This document shows positions 1-10,932 of a stretch of 64,000 bases of DNA, piece by piece. Location: assembly GCA_002812745.2 (NCBI GenBank), contig NCSJ02000151.1, positions 35,235-99,234 of the forward strand. The letters are read 5' to 3'. The notes beneath the pieces are model-generated. The model saw only the letters and a program-made list of their open reading frames with translations, did not search any database and was not told the DNA's origin. Positions within the stretch are counted from its first letter, which is position 1, and each line of letters begins with the position of its first letter. The DNA comes from Scytalidium lignicola (Eukaryota > Ascomycota > Leotiomycetes). A program made the translations under genes and the position numbers.

Positions 1-782
1 GGGGCCACCTCCAGCGTAGTCCAGCACGCCGTACTTGAAGGCCCAACCATTTACATTCCAAGCCCAGCACGCGATAGGGCAGTATACCAGTGTCGCCCAG
101 AAGAAAATAAAGACCATTGCGGGGATAAGACGGCCTCGTTCAGCAACAGCACCGACGACGATTGCGGCGGTTGTGGCACAGAATTGCATCTATTGGACGT
201 TAATGGTTTCCGTAAAAAGGAATCTACCAAAAAAAAAATTCCAATAGCTTACCTGGTAAAACGAGTATAGAAGCTCGGGAATGAGTGGTGATCCAGGCGA
301 CGGTAAACCCAGCGTGTTCATCAATCCGAAATGGTCCAAGTTTCCAATAAATCCATTCGTAGCAGAGGAGCTAAATGCCAGGGAATAGCCCCAGAAGTAC
401 CACTGGAAAACAATAATAGAGAAAGAGCCCATACAGGCCCAGATCATCGACAGAGCAGACTTTCTTCGCGCAAGGCCAGAGTAGAGAAAGCCAAGGCCGG
501 GAATCATGATGAGGACCATACATGATGAGATGATGATGTAGGCTTGGTCTCCGCTCGAGAACCATTGGTTTAGATTTTCGACGGCTATAGAAGAACAGTA
601 ATATTATTAGCACTTGTATGCTCTGTTGCAAACTGTAGAAATGTTCTCGAGGAATTGTTTCTGCGTTTTTTGTTATGTAAAAGAAAAAAGAAGGGAAATT
701 TACCAGAATCGCCACCACTTCCACCAGTGCCGTTGTAGACTGCTGGAGCCCCAACCCAGGCATAATTGGGCACGAAGGACAT
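1..782 (-). CDS. Ammonium transporter (MEP/AMT family), 5' part, truncated by window edge
   Basis: Plasma-membrane channel/transporter that takes up ammonium (Amt/Mep/Rh family). The start is the ATG at 782-780. I assemble three exons: 782-704, 584-253 and 189-1. The introns have GTAAAT and GTAAGC donors and TATAG/AATAG acceptors, and the frame is kept across both. Translation gives an extracellular N-terminus (MSFVPNYAWVGAP), then ENLNQWFSSGDQAYIIIS and the family-typical segments GLGFLYSGLARRKSALSM, FQWYFWGYSLAFS and AERGRLIPAMVFIFFWATLVY, followed by WNVNGWAFKYGVLDYAGG next to the pore. About 200 residues are present; the family is usually 450-500, so the C-terminal half lies beyond base 1. 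GATA motifs lie upstream (875-880, 905-910, 1038-1049), as expected for a nitrogen-repressed transporter. I am sure of the family; which paralogue (Mep1, 2 or 3) cannot be told. Confidence 0.93.
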
Positions 783-3578
783 TTTTTAATAGGTGTTCCT
801 TCTCAATTGAATGAGGAATAAAGAATTTTTCATACGCCTGCGCGACAATGATATTTCGGTTGTCTGACTAGTCACGATAGGACTTCTGTATGACGTCGAA
901 TCGCCGATAGTTACACAAAATCCAGAAAGGGTNAAAAAAAGAATGCCGATTTTTGCAAGCTCAGCTCTGTGGCAAATGGAGGATGTGATGATATATAAAA
1001 TGAATATATATGACGGCTATAGGAAGAATGACGGCATTGATAGAGATAACTAGAGAGTGTGTGTATGTATATGCGTGATTGTGTTTTGTGGAGTTGTCGA
1101 GAGGGGCGAATCGTGGTGCTTTTGACTGTCCCGGTTGAATGGCACGACACTGCGATACGGAGAGAGGACTGAGAATGACTGGGATGCCGAGGAGAAGCTT
1201 ATTATGTGGTGCACACGACTCTCTAGCAGCTACAGTCGGATCGAGCATTTCGAGGAAGAAATCGGAGGGGGATTGGACTTCTTTTAGTACTGCTGAGCGG
1301 CGGACCTTTGGGCTGCGCAAGCCTCGACTTTTCGACCCACGCATATCCCGATGCGAGGACGAGCTACTAGGCCCTGCCTTTCCCCCCGTCCACAGCTCTC
1401 CGCGGGCCGTAGCCTTTAATGTTACCGTAGAGTAATTTATTTTACCCAGCTCGTGGGATTCTCGGGGCAAGCTATTACTGTATTGTGCAAGGCTGCTGGC
1501 ATGGAGATCAACTCAGGACCATGCTGTGTTTGAGCCTGTCTGTGGGATATCAACTGGGTGATGGGTGGCAATTGGGGTCTTGGCAGGCCACTGAACTCAC
1601 TGGACCAGGGTTTTCTTTGGTCCCTTTATTCCACTACTGTATTGCTGTACTGGATTGTGGGCAATCGAGGAAGTGGGCAAAGTGCTGTAAGGCGGGTAAG
1701 ACGCGGTGCAACAACGTATGAAGCTATGTTCAACTGTCACGGTTCTGGTGTACGAAATGCTCACATCTACGTAAGGATCTAGCAAATGCAATCCAAACCT
1801 GGTCGTTCTTGTGATCCTGCAAAGTTTTTTTTTTTTGTTTTTCCNTTTTTTTCTTCTCTCTTCTGAGCGTCAGGCCTGCAGATATGTCGAACAATTGGGG
1901 GAGGAAAAATCCTTCTCCCTCCCAAGAGACCAGACACCGAAGTCGCAATGACCATGTCGTATAAAAAAGTCTTTGTGCATGCGTATCACTACCCGCGCCA
2001 TGTGTGGCTTGCAGCGGGGGTATGGTGCATGGGTGGCTTTGAAGGCTTCGATGGCTTCGAGGGGGTANTGGGGGGCTGGCCATGGACAGGTTGAACGGGG
2101 CATGGGGCATTGAAGGAAAACGACAGAAAGGACGCACTCCTTGGTACCTGGATCTTACCTAGATGACCCCGGAGTGTCCGTCCGATAATGGAGAAAATTG
2201 CAAACTGTGGGGTGCATATTTTTTTGTTTTTGCTTGTCTGAGATTGGGTTCACGAATCGAGAGGCTACTTGTACAGTAACTTGACGTGCTTGGAAGTGTC
2301 GATGAACAGAAACTTCCTCTCCGTATGGTGCTGCAGATCTCTTCCTCTTGATATGAGAGAATTTCTTCCAAAGCGCGTGATTCTCTTGCCGGACGCTCTC
2401 TTCACAGCGTTACAGTACTCGACCGCCATCCTCTGATGATCAGGTGGTGATATCACAGGCTGTTCTAGCTCTCAACGTGGCACAATGCTAAAATTTTCAC
2501 CATCACTCCCCATGGGACATCCAACGACTTCCTGCCCGAAGCTTACCACGGCTACCTACCCCAGACCAACCGTTGCTGGTGCTACAGTACAGGCGGCATG
2601 ATGCAAGAAGGAAAGGGCTAATTACTCACTCGCTCCTTCTTTTCCAGGGACTGTAGCATTTCAGGTGAGTGAGTGGTTTCCAAGCAAAAGCCCCCTGGAC
2701 AAGTCAGAATTTTCACCCGACAGCTTCTCTAACCTACCCCCAAATTAGAATGACGTCCAGAGGCATTTTTGATCAGACAACGTAACTTGAATGATGTGCG
2801 ACGCCCTTCCAGCAAACCACAGCGCGAGATGGGATTGAGGTTCTGATAAGGTCTTCCCCAATCCGGACTGGCGTGTTGTTAGCCTTATCGTCGTTGAGAT
2901 TGACGAATGGTAGCCGTTTATTCTAGTTCGTAATTTGCTTGACATTCAACGTCGCTTATCTTGCCTTTTTGGTCCAAGTCCATCTCCACCACGCTCGGGC
3001 GCTACGGGATTTCTTGGTATGAGACCCAGGCTTAAATTTAGTTTCTTCCTAAGGCATTAATAATCACGTGATTATCTTAATGTGCGGCGTAACGAGACAA
3101 GAAAAAGAAAGGTTTAATGCATAGATAAGTAAGTCTTATTTTCGGGAATAAAAATTATTGCTGCATCTTCTTGTTGAAGATTATAAAGCCATGATGCGAT
3201 CTAGTCGCTTTGCTGCGCTCCCTTTTTCACGACATGTAGTCATCCATATACTGTTTGTCATATGACGTGGCCCCATATGGGTGCTTGTATCTAAAACCCC
3301 ATATACAATGAATCATCTTGCTCAGAGGCCATTCGATCTTAAGGCTTAGGATAGCTTGCAACCTGCTCAGTATCCGTTAGACTGACAAATATATGGTAGT
3401 GAATCAAGCCTGGACTCCTCGAAAGAACTACTCTCTTCGTATTATTCAGCCTTGTCATCAGCCTTGCGCTAATTGCTGCAACATCAACGGCTTTGATAAC
3501 TCTTTCGTCACCACACCATCAACTTCAACGTGGTAACCACCAAATGTCGAATATCATTTCGCACTTTGTTTGGACAAA
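783..3578. other. Intergenic region between the ammonium transporter and CRT10-like gene (divergent promoters)
   Basis: No open frame here has convincing protein character. The left end is the transporter promoter/5' UTR with GATA motifs. It also holds poly-T/poly-A runs (for example near 1827-1855), a perfect 12-bp palindrome AATCACGTGATT at 3062-3073, and single unresolved bases near 933, 1845 and 2068. The right end is the promoter of the CRT10-like gene. Confidence 0.6.
1038..1049. promoter_or_regulatory. Tandem GATA motifs upstream of the ammonium transporter
   Basis: TGATAG and AGATAA lie back to back about 260 bp upstream of the transporter start; single CGATAG motifs lie nearer at 875-880 and 905-910. 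Fungal AreA/NIT2 activators bind HGATAR and often need paired sites. The motif match is seen; binding is inference. Confidence 0.35.
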
Positions 3579-6418
3579 ATGTCCAGAAGTAACTCACAGG
3601 GTCGCCCGTTCAAGGAGGTTAATGTAGAGCCACTATGGAGTGAGCTGGGCTGCAATCGGGTGAGTTGGCAGCTATCTCCTCATCTCTAGAATTCAGCCTT
3701 GTGTCCATCGCGACAAGCCTAGAGGTTCGGCCAACACCCACCTTAAGCACTCGTATCATCTTGTTGGAGCTATATGTCATTTATTTCTTGTACAAAAAAT
3801 AAGGGTTCTTCTACGTTTTGTTTTGTTTAATTTGACTGCAGTTACTATATTTTCTTCGACCTCGCCTTGATGAAGGATATCCTCAAGAGGAGCATATTGA
3901 AAGATGAATTTCACGAGAAAATATCCATATTCTAACTTCTATAGTTTGAGGGATCAACTTTACCTAACTTTAACAATCCACAACCGCAACTTTTCTTTGA
4001 ACCAGAAGACGATGAGCCGCCAGCTTCGGTTGGAGAACAATACGAGAGATGGCAAGGCGCTCCGACGGTCGCAAATTGGCGACTGAATCTGATAGCTCTA
4101 TCGCAAAGAGATAATGTGTGTAATCATAGGATATTCCGTCAAGACTCTTTCTAAGGTCGCTGACACCCGATAGCTATTTTTCGTTGCATATGGGGATAAA
4201 GTTCATGTTACCGTACCTCTCAATGTCAGACAGACACTTCCTAGCCGGCCAGATCTCATCCTACGACTCCCAAGGTCTCATCAAGGATTACACACTACTG
4301 GATATATCGATCCTTTTCATCCGCACTGTGTGAACCAGCTAATGATTGGTAACCTCGGTGATTTTGAGATACTTCTGCTCTGCTGTGATGATGGTGATGT
4401 GCTGGCCTATTACACACGTTCCATCGCCGCGGAGATACAAGACACTGAAAAGGCTAGAGCAACTCTTCCGAGACAGAAGATTATGGTTAGTCGTGTTGAG
4501 CCGTATGTTCCCTGCCATACCAGTTTTAGATCCATTTACAAACTCTAAATAGGTTCTTCCACGAAAATGTTGGGATCAGTGCCTGGGGACTAGCTATCCA
4601 TCAACGCTGCCGTCTTATTGCCGTGAGTTCGAATAAGAAGGAAGTCACTGTCTTTGCTTTTGCGCTCCATGAATCTCCCATGCCAGAACTCTTGACAATA
4701 CGAGGCGGCGGGAAAAGAGATTTCTCGGACAAGGAAACTTTTCCGCTCTTTAGCATCCGTAAGATGCGCCCACATTATGGCAGGAATGAGAACTATAAGA
4801 GAATTCTCAGGCTACATCGGATGGGCCATAACATCCCATCGATAACATTTGCAGATAACGCTCATGGTATTGCTCAGTCTGTCTTGGCGATGGATATTCT
4901 AGGGGCATTGTGGCAACTTAATATTTGGGATCTCGACGATATTGATTACGAGCCTTATAGATCTCAAGGCGAGGGTCGAGCTGATCGTCCGATGTAAGTT
5001 TAATTATGAATGAGCTATGTATTCAAGACTAACTCCTACATAGGGGATGGGGAGTCCTGGTCCTTCCAGTATCCCTTTTTAAACAGACCAAAACTCCTGC
5101 CGAGGCTCTTGGCATACCTCTTTCTGAGGATCCATACGGCTGCGGGTCCTTAACCGACTTGAATATTCCTTTCGACATTAGTAAAAGTGTTCATGACGTT
5201 AAGCAGTCCTCTCAGTGGCACCCCATGTTTGGACCAACCATCCGGTTACCAGATGTTTCAGAAGCTGAACGACGCGAAGCATCAGCCACCACAGCACTAA
5301 TTTTGCAGGGAGATGATTCTAGTGATGAGGAGAATACTGATTCTAGACATCTTGACAATGCCTACGAAAATTCCGCGAAGACGATTTCAGATTTAGCTAT
5401 TATGGAGCTAGACACTGATAGTGCTGCTATCGAAGAAGAGCTCCAGTTCACCATTGGCGAACTTGCAACTAGTCGGCAAATAGTCAGCGATGATCCAGAA
5501 TCATCTATAGATATCTCCACAGATTCCAACACGTCTAATTTGCCATCCTCTTCACAAGCAGTCATTCGCAGCCCTAGCCGAAGCAGAATTGTTGGACATG
5601 CATCGGGACAAAATGCTGTTTCCGCTAATGCTCCAAGGGAATCAATGGACACGGGAGTGATGAATAGGGATAGTCCAAGTAACTTTATAGACCCAGACTC
5701 CCAGGAGGATATACTTCTCTTCAAACTCATCGTCAACTGGCCACTAAACTTGTCAATCTCGAAATACGATCGAGGACTTATGGTCACAGAATATCACAGA
5801 GCTCGGTATGCAGGCAAAGACCCCTTTGTATCCTCACAAGTGGCCAAAAAGCGTTGGGGTGAGCACCACATGCCTGATGGATCAGCCATCATGCGCATCT
5901 TTCAGAATCATATAGACTTACAACCGCCAACCAAACATATGCATCACACGGTTTGCAAGAAGCTCCTCAAACAACGCATACCAGAAGATGTTCTTTTCCA
6001 ACTCCAGCATATCGATCGATTAAGCATACATGCTGTCATTGCAGAGCTCAACCTAGTAGTCATAGCTTCTCAGGTAGGCAGGGCTGCCCTTCTCACGCTT
6101 ACCAGACCAGAGGATAGTTGGTCTACGAATGGGCCTGTGACTCTATTTCGCGTCGAGATGTTCCTACCGCTCAGGAAACAAGAAGATGAAGGGTTACGAC
6201 CCATTGTGCCACTGCTAGGTATGACCGTTGGGCCAATGCAATCGAGGGATATGATACATAAGGGGGAATCAAACGGAGTTCCTGGAACTAGGAGAGTTGC
6301 TTCTGGTTCTGGGTTGGACGCCAGGAAACGATGGCGGTTGATACTTCATTATTATGATCATACGGTGTTGACATATGAAATCAGTAGGAATGAGGGCAAT
6401 GTGTTAATGGTTCTATGA
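3579..6418 (+). CDS. CRT10: CRT10-like protein
   Basis: Fungal CRT10-family protein. Yeast Crt10 is known as a regulator of ribonucleotide reductase (RNR) gene transcription; no catalytic role is known. Five exons keep one frame: 3579-3659, 3945-4115, 4174-4502, 4553-4993 and 5044-6418, giving about 798 residues. Diagnostic blocks are VNQLMIGNLGDFEILLLCCD with DDGDVLAYYTRSI, PFFHENVGISAWGLAIHQ followed by RLIAVSSNKKEVTVFAFAL, and GWGVLVLPVSLF. Between about residues 380 and 520 there is an acidic, Ser-rich, probably disordered stretch, and the C-terminal block carries FQNHIDLQPP and RLSIHAVIAELNLVVIASQ. The exon 3/4 junction was chosen because the donor GTATGT at 4503 restores the conserved PFFHENVG. 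The first exon and its 285-nt intron are the least certain part; no GT donor exists between 3843 and 3944 that would allow an extra exon there. Confidence 0.78.
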
Positions 6419-6792
6419 GGAATGTGATATGGCATTTGGGCGTTTTAGGAATGTCAGGGAGGGGAGCCATTATCATGAAAATAGGGGCATATCACCATCA
6501 TCATCAGAGTGTTATTTCTTTCTTTCCTTGTTTCTTTTTGTTTTTCACGAATCATACGAAAACTTGACTGGTTCTTTTTCAGCATTGTGTAGCATTTTTT
6601 TTAGCATTCGTTGTTGATATCATGATACTTGTGGTTTCCAGTTCCAATAGCAGTAGGCATGTCACTTGTGTGTGCATCACGGTGCTTCATTTAGCTAGTT
6701 TAGTTTGTCCGAAACATCAGCAATGATAATTAAACGTGTTGATGTCTATGGATCATTGCTATTTTAGTATGCTTCTTCCCGATGAAATTAAT

Positions 6793-6808
6793 ACTCTCTC
6801 TCTCTCTC
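6793..6808. repeat. (CT)n microsatellite
   Basis: An uninterrupted CT dinucleotide run lies downstream of the CRT10-like gene, in AT-rich DNA. Confidence 0.9.
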
Positions 6809-9474
6809 ACCAGAAGTCTCCCAGTATGCTCCCTTGATATCATAAAAAGTAATATTATAGTTCGTCTAGTAGATATTATCCGCTATTTCAGTCAAACGGA
6901 CCTCTACATATATATTTATTTCCCCCTCAAAAAATAACCACCAAAACAAACAAAAAAAAAATGCACATATAATTATTATTTATTTTCAACTAATTTCACT
7001 CTAGTCCAAAATTTTCTCACAGATCACACCATAAAAATTTTCGCCGGTTAAGTTAAGTGGATAATCAACTACAAGAGGTACATGAGAATTCCCATTGATA
7101 TCAAAAATAACTCCGAAAAAAAGATGATTAGTTCTTTGGAACCAGCACTTAAGAAAATTCCACTCAATAATACCATAGCAAAATCCGAAGAAAATACGTC
7201 ATTATTACCAACTGTTTGATGGTGTTTAATTCATTGCAAGATTACCCAAGTGGGGATGGATGTAGGGACTCATGTTGAAACGCGGCAATGCACGTGACCA
7301 CATGATCAGTGATCTCATCGCACATACATACAAACCACAATTCTCCAGAGTAAATTTCTTCAAATGTACCCCTCATCTGCGGGCGATACGACAAAAGGCT
7401 TGATTACAGGACGTGCATTTCTATACCGCCGGCAGTTGAGAGGATTAACTTTATTATTATTTTTTCCCGCCCAAAAGGGGATTAATAAAGTGAGGAGGGC
7501 ATCGTGACGTCTCGACGAGCCAATCAGAGCGTGTAGACGAGGTTATGACAGAGATTTGTTCGGAGCTGAACTCATCATGGCGCGCGCNTTCAATTGGGCT
7601 GGGTGGACGGCCGTTTAATACGCCCCAGCGTGACGCAGAGTGATATCACTGTCGATCCATATGTGATTGAGGAGGGGGTTTTTGTTTGCCTATTTTAATT
7701 ATTTGTGTTTTCTGGGGGAATGATGATTAGGGAATACGGGATGAGGGAGATTGTGTGGATGCATCACGATGTAATGGAAAAACCCCCTTTTGAGGATGTC
7801 TAAATGCCTATCGTGAGACTTGCGAACTAATTAATGTCAGAGAAGAGATGGAGAGAAAGCTAGCAAGAAAGGAGCAGTTGGGCCAGAGGTGAGCGTCCAG
7901 CGTTTCGCCCTTGAAACTTTCGAGGTTCCAGTGTAGGCGAAGGAGAAGTCGCAAACAACGCGAAGAAAGCTGCTATTGCAGCTCTTTACCGAATATACAT
8001 TAATATAACGGATAATGCGACAGGCATTCTCGAGTCCACCTTCCGACAGGAGTTCGTATCCTGCATTGTACAGTAGACATGGCCTTGGCATATATAAAGT
8101 TATTTTTTGTAAGTTTGGCTTAATAATTATTAGTACTGTATTTTTGAGCCTCATCTGCGGAAGATGTTGCGATCTTTCGTCCCAAAATAGAGAGGAAGCG
8201 CCCCGTTGCAGGCCCACTCAACGGATGACGTTGTGATGCATCCAATTATAATTAGAAAACAAATTTGGGTCGTTGGATGGGCCCAACTTAGCATTTGCAG
8301 ATCGAGCGGATTCAATTAATTACTTGGTGCTTTGAGTTTGAGTGGATTCTATGGATTGTTCGGATTCGTGCCTTTTTCCTTTGTTCCCTTCGTTTCACGA
8401 GTCTGGCGGTGGGGAGGCTGATGGCAGTGTCGCCGGGTACTCCGTAATATGCAGATACTGTACGGAGGTACGGAGGTACCTTGGGTCGATGCAAGTTCAG
8501 TGCTTGCTGTACAGTACTGCATCGTACTGCATCACTTTCCTGCTTACTTGCAGCGGGCTTGGGTACGACTGTACCATGGGACGTCTTCTTCTTGGAGGCT
8601 ATGCTCTATAGAAAAGCAATCTAGATGGCATGGCCTGCTGTAGGTTTGGAAGTATAGAATCTCATTCTTCTTTCATGGGGAATGAGATAAATAAAGTTTG
8701 TGCAATGAGCAATGAGCAGTGCTGCACATCTTGCGTACAAAATTATACTTGTACGATAGATAGTACTGCGTACAGTCAAGAACGGTAGCGATGTGTGTCC
8801 ATGATGGGGCCGAAGATGCCATCCATTGGCCCACAGTAAGATTCCTTTTGGGCCCCTCGGACCCGTTTTTGNCCCTGAGCAAGAGCGGGCAGGGATGGTG
8901 GGCGAGGCTAAATGGGTTAGCTCGTTTCACGTGCCATGCACGCACCAGCCCGCACAAGCCAATCCAGGAACGCGCGTTGCACCGCCGCAGCTCATTGGCC
9001 GCAGCGGACTGCAGCTACCCTTGGGGCTCGTGCTCCAGCAAGCCAACCCAACACCACACAACACGACAACAGGCACAACACAGGCACAATTCAACTCTCT
9101 CAGCCAGCAGCCAGCAGCTAGCAACCGCACACGCCGCAGTACGAGAGTACGAAGGATGGACGGCCGTGTTGGCTCTGTTCTCTCGCTGTACGAGGCCATC
9201 AACGTGTCGTTACTGTACTAAGAACCTCTTGTCTTTCTTTTGCCGCTGGGTGCTGCTGCCAATCATCGTCAGCTGCTGATGCATTTCGAGTCTGTGTTTC
9301 CAGCACGATGTCGACTGCGAGAAACAAGAGGCTGCGAGAGCGTCGTGCCATCAAACGTCAGAGTCTCCTCAGGTGAGGTGCGTTCGGTACTGTAATGCCA
9401 CCTTCTCAGTGCACCGGAAGGGAATGCCCCCGTAACTTCCTAGATGGCTTGGGCAGGGCAGAGAACGAGGGCCA

Positions 9475-9502
9475 AGAGCGCAAAGAGCGCAAAGAGCGCA
9501 AA
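9475..9502. repeat. Short tandem repeat, 10-bp unit
   Basis: The unit AAGAGCGCAA is repeated about three times in a row, followed by a purine-rich GAGAG tract. Confidence 0.8.
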
Positions 9503-9548
9503 AGAGAGGGAGAGAGAGACTTTGGCCGTGGTGGTGTACAGGATCAGT

Positions 9549-9572
9549 GATGGATGGATGGATGGATGGATT
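9549..9572. repeat. (GATG)n microsatellite
   Basis: Tandem GATG/GGAT tetranucleotide, about six copies. Confidence 0.9.
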
Positions 9573-10932
9573 CCATCGTTCTCTCTCACCGTTGCGCAAG
9601 AAGCGTGTCTCCTCGAGGATGTAAAAATATCAATAATTATGGTCTACATCTGATTCCACGTACAGCACTGTAGGAGGTGACACCAGAGGTCAGTCATTAC
9701 TGGATTGTGCAACAACTCACCAGCAACCGTGCTGCCGGGCTTCCTATGTCGTCCTTGCGCGGGAGCTTCATCATCATCATCACCACCTTCGCTGCACCTG
9801 CACGTTCCCTCCACGAATCCCTCCCTCCGCCAAGACGCTTCTACCAACCCCCCGCCCGGACCCGTCAGGCACAACCATCCAACACCCATGGTTCGCGCCG
9901 CTGGGTGAAGAGAAAGAGAGCTCTGCCTCTCTCTTCCCCCTTCCACCCCCTCTCTCCTGCCCTTCCTCCCAAAGGACCCTGCTGCACTCTGCCACCACCA
10001 GCACCACCAACACCACCTTGTCCCTTTCCTTCTTCCATCCTTCTGCAATCTACTGCACCAGTGGTCCACGACGTGTGCTTCGGTCACCCCAACTCTCTTT
10101 CCTCCTCAATCGTCGTCCACTTTCTGGAAAGTTTGCATTTCGTCCCTTTCGAGCGCTCCTGCCTCCTACCTGCAACAAATTATTCAACTAGATCTGTCAC
10201 CCCTGGAATCACCCAACTACCACGCTTTTTACTCCTCGCACCGAATTGGCCCAAAAAAACATATTTCCCGCTTTTGTTCTGTCGATCAAGCAGTGGAACA
10301 GGGCTGGTCCTCGCCCCGGCGGTTTCGATTCGATTCGATTCAAACATCTCCTTCCCCTCCGGCCACTGCTTCTTTTCTCCTACATAGCATTTCGATCACG
10401 GGCGAAGCTTTCCTTCTCGGGCCTGTGGCAACTTTAACGGATCCGTCGAAGGTGCGTTATTGACTCTCGTTTCAATAGCGAAAGACTTTCGCAGCCTACA
10501 CGGAGCTCTGTCATTCTCTCGCTCTCCGTTTCATCCTGCTTGGGCTGCACTACATCAACCTTTACTATTAAACATTTCAAGTCGCGAATTGAGTGGAAAG
10601 GAACAAGGGCAATCGCGCTGGTAAAGTTTTATTTGGCACGCACTGGGCGACGTGCGATTCATTCTCTGCGCGATCGATCCGCGTTGAATTGTGACCTTTC
10701 CGGTCGACAAACATTTGCAGAGCTCTGGAGTCAATTGCTTCGATAGCATACAGCAATCTTGGTCGGTTGAATTCAGTCATCGGGCTTGACTAAATACTAT
10801 GTCAGTTTAGACAAGAACAATATACGCTAGCCCGACGCCGGCACTCATTAATCAAAAGTATTCTGGGGGATATATATTGGGATAGAATAAGTGGCATGAG
10901 TTTAATCGCAGAAACGGCTGGTTAACACAACA

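Larger units (their letters stand above)
6419..10932. other. Long intergenic region and 5' leader of the 10933 gene
   Basis: No gene is supported. The left part (6.4-8.3 kb) is AT-rich, with a (CT)n run at 6793-6808. Around 8.45-8.53 kb there are GTAC-type palindromic words (such as TACAGTACTG). CACGTG sites occur at 7291-7296 and 8928-8933. From about 9.7 to 10.4 kb the plus strand is strongly pyrimidine-rich, as in promoters and leaders of highly expressed or regulatory fungal genes. An AT-rich ATATATAT stretch lies near 10871-10878, about 55 bp before the next start codon. Confidence 0.6.

Noticed and set aside
4486..4552. CRT10 donor at GTTAGT (4486)
   Set aside because: It breaks the frame of the conserved PFFHENVG block; the GTATGT donor at 4503 keeps it.
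9677..10387. 236-codon plus-strand open frame
   Set aside because: It starts at GTG, is dominated by Pro/Ser/Thr from a pyrimidine-rich tract, and shows no domain-like segment; more likely leader DNA.
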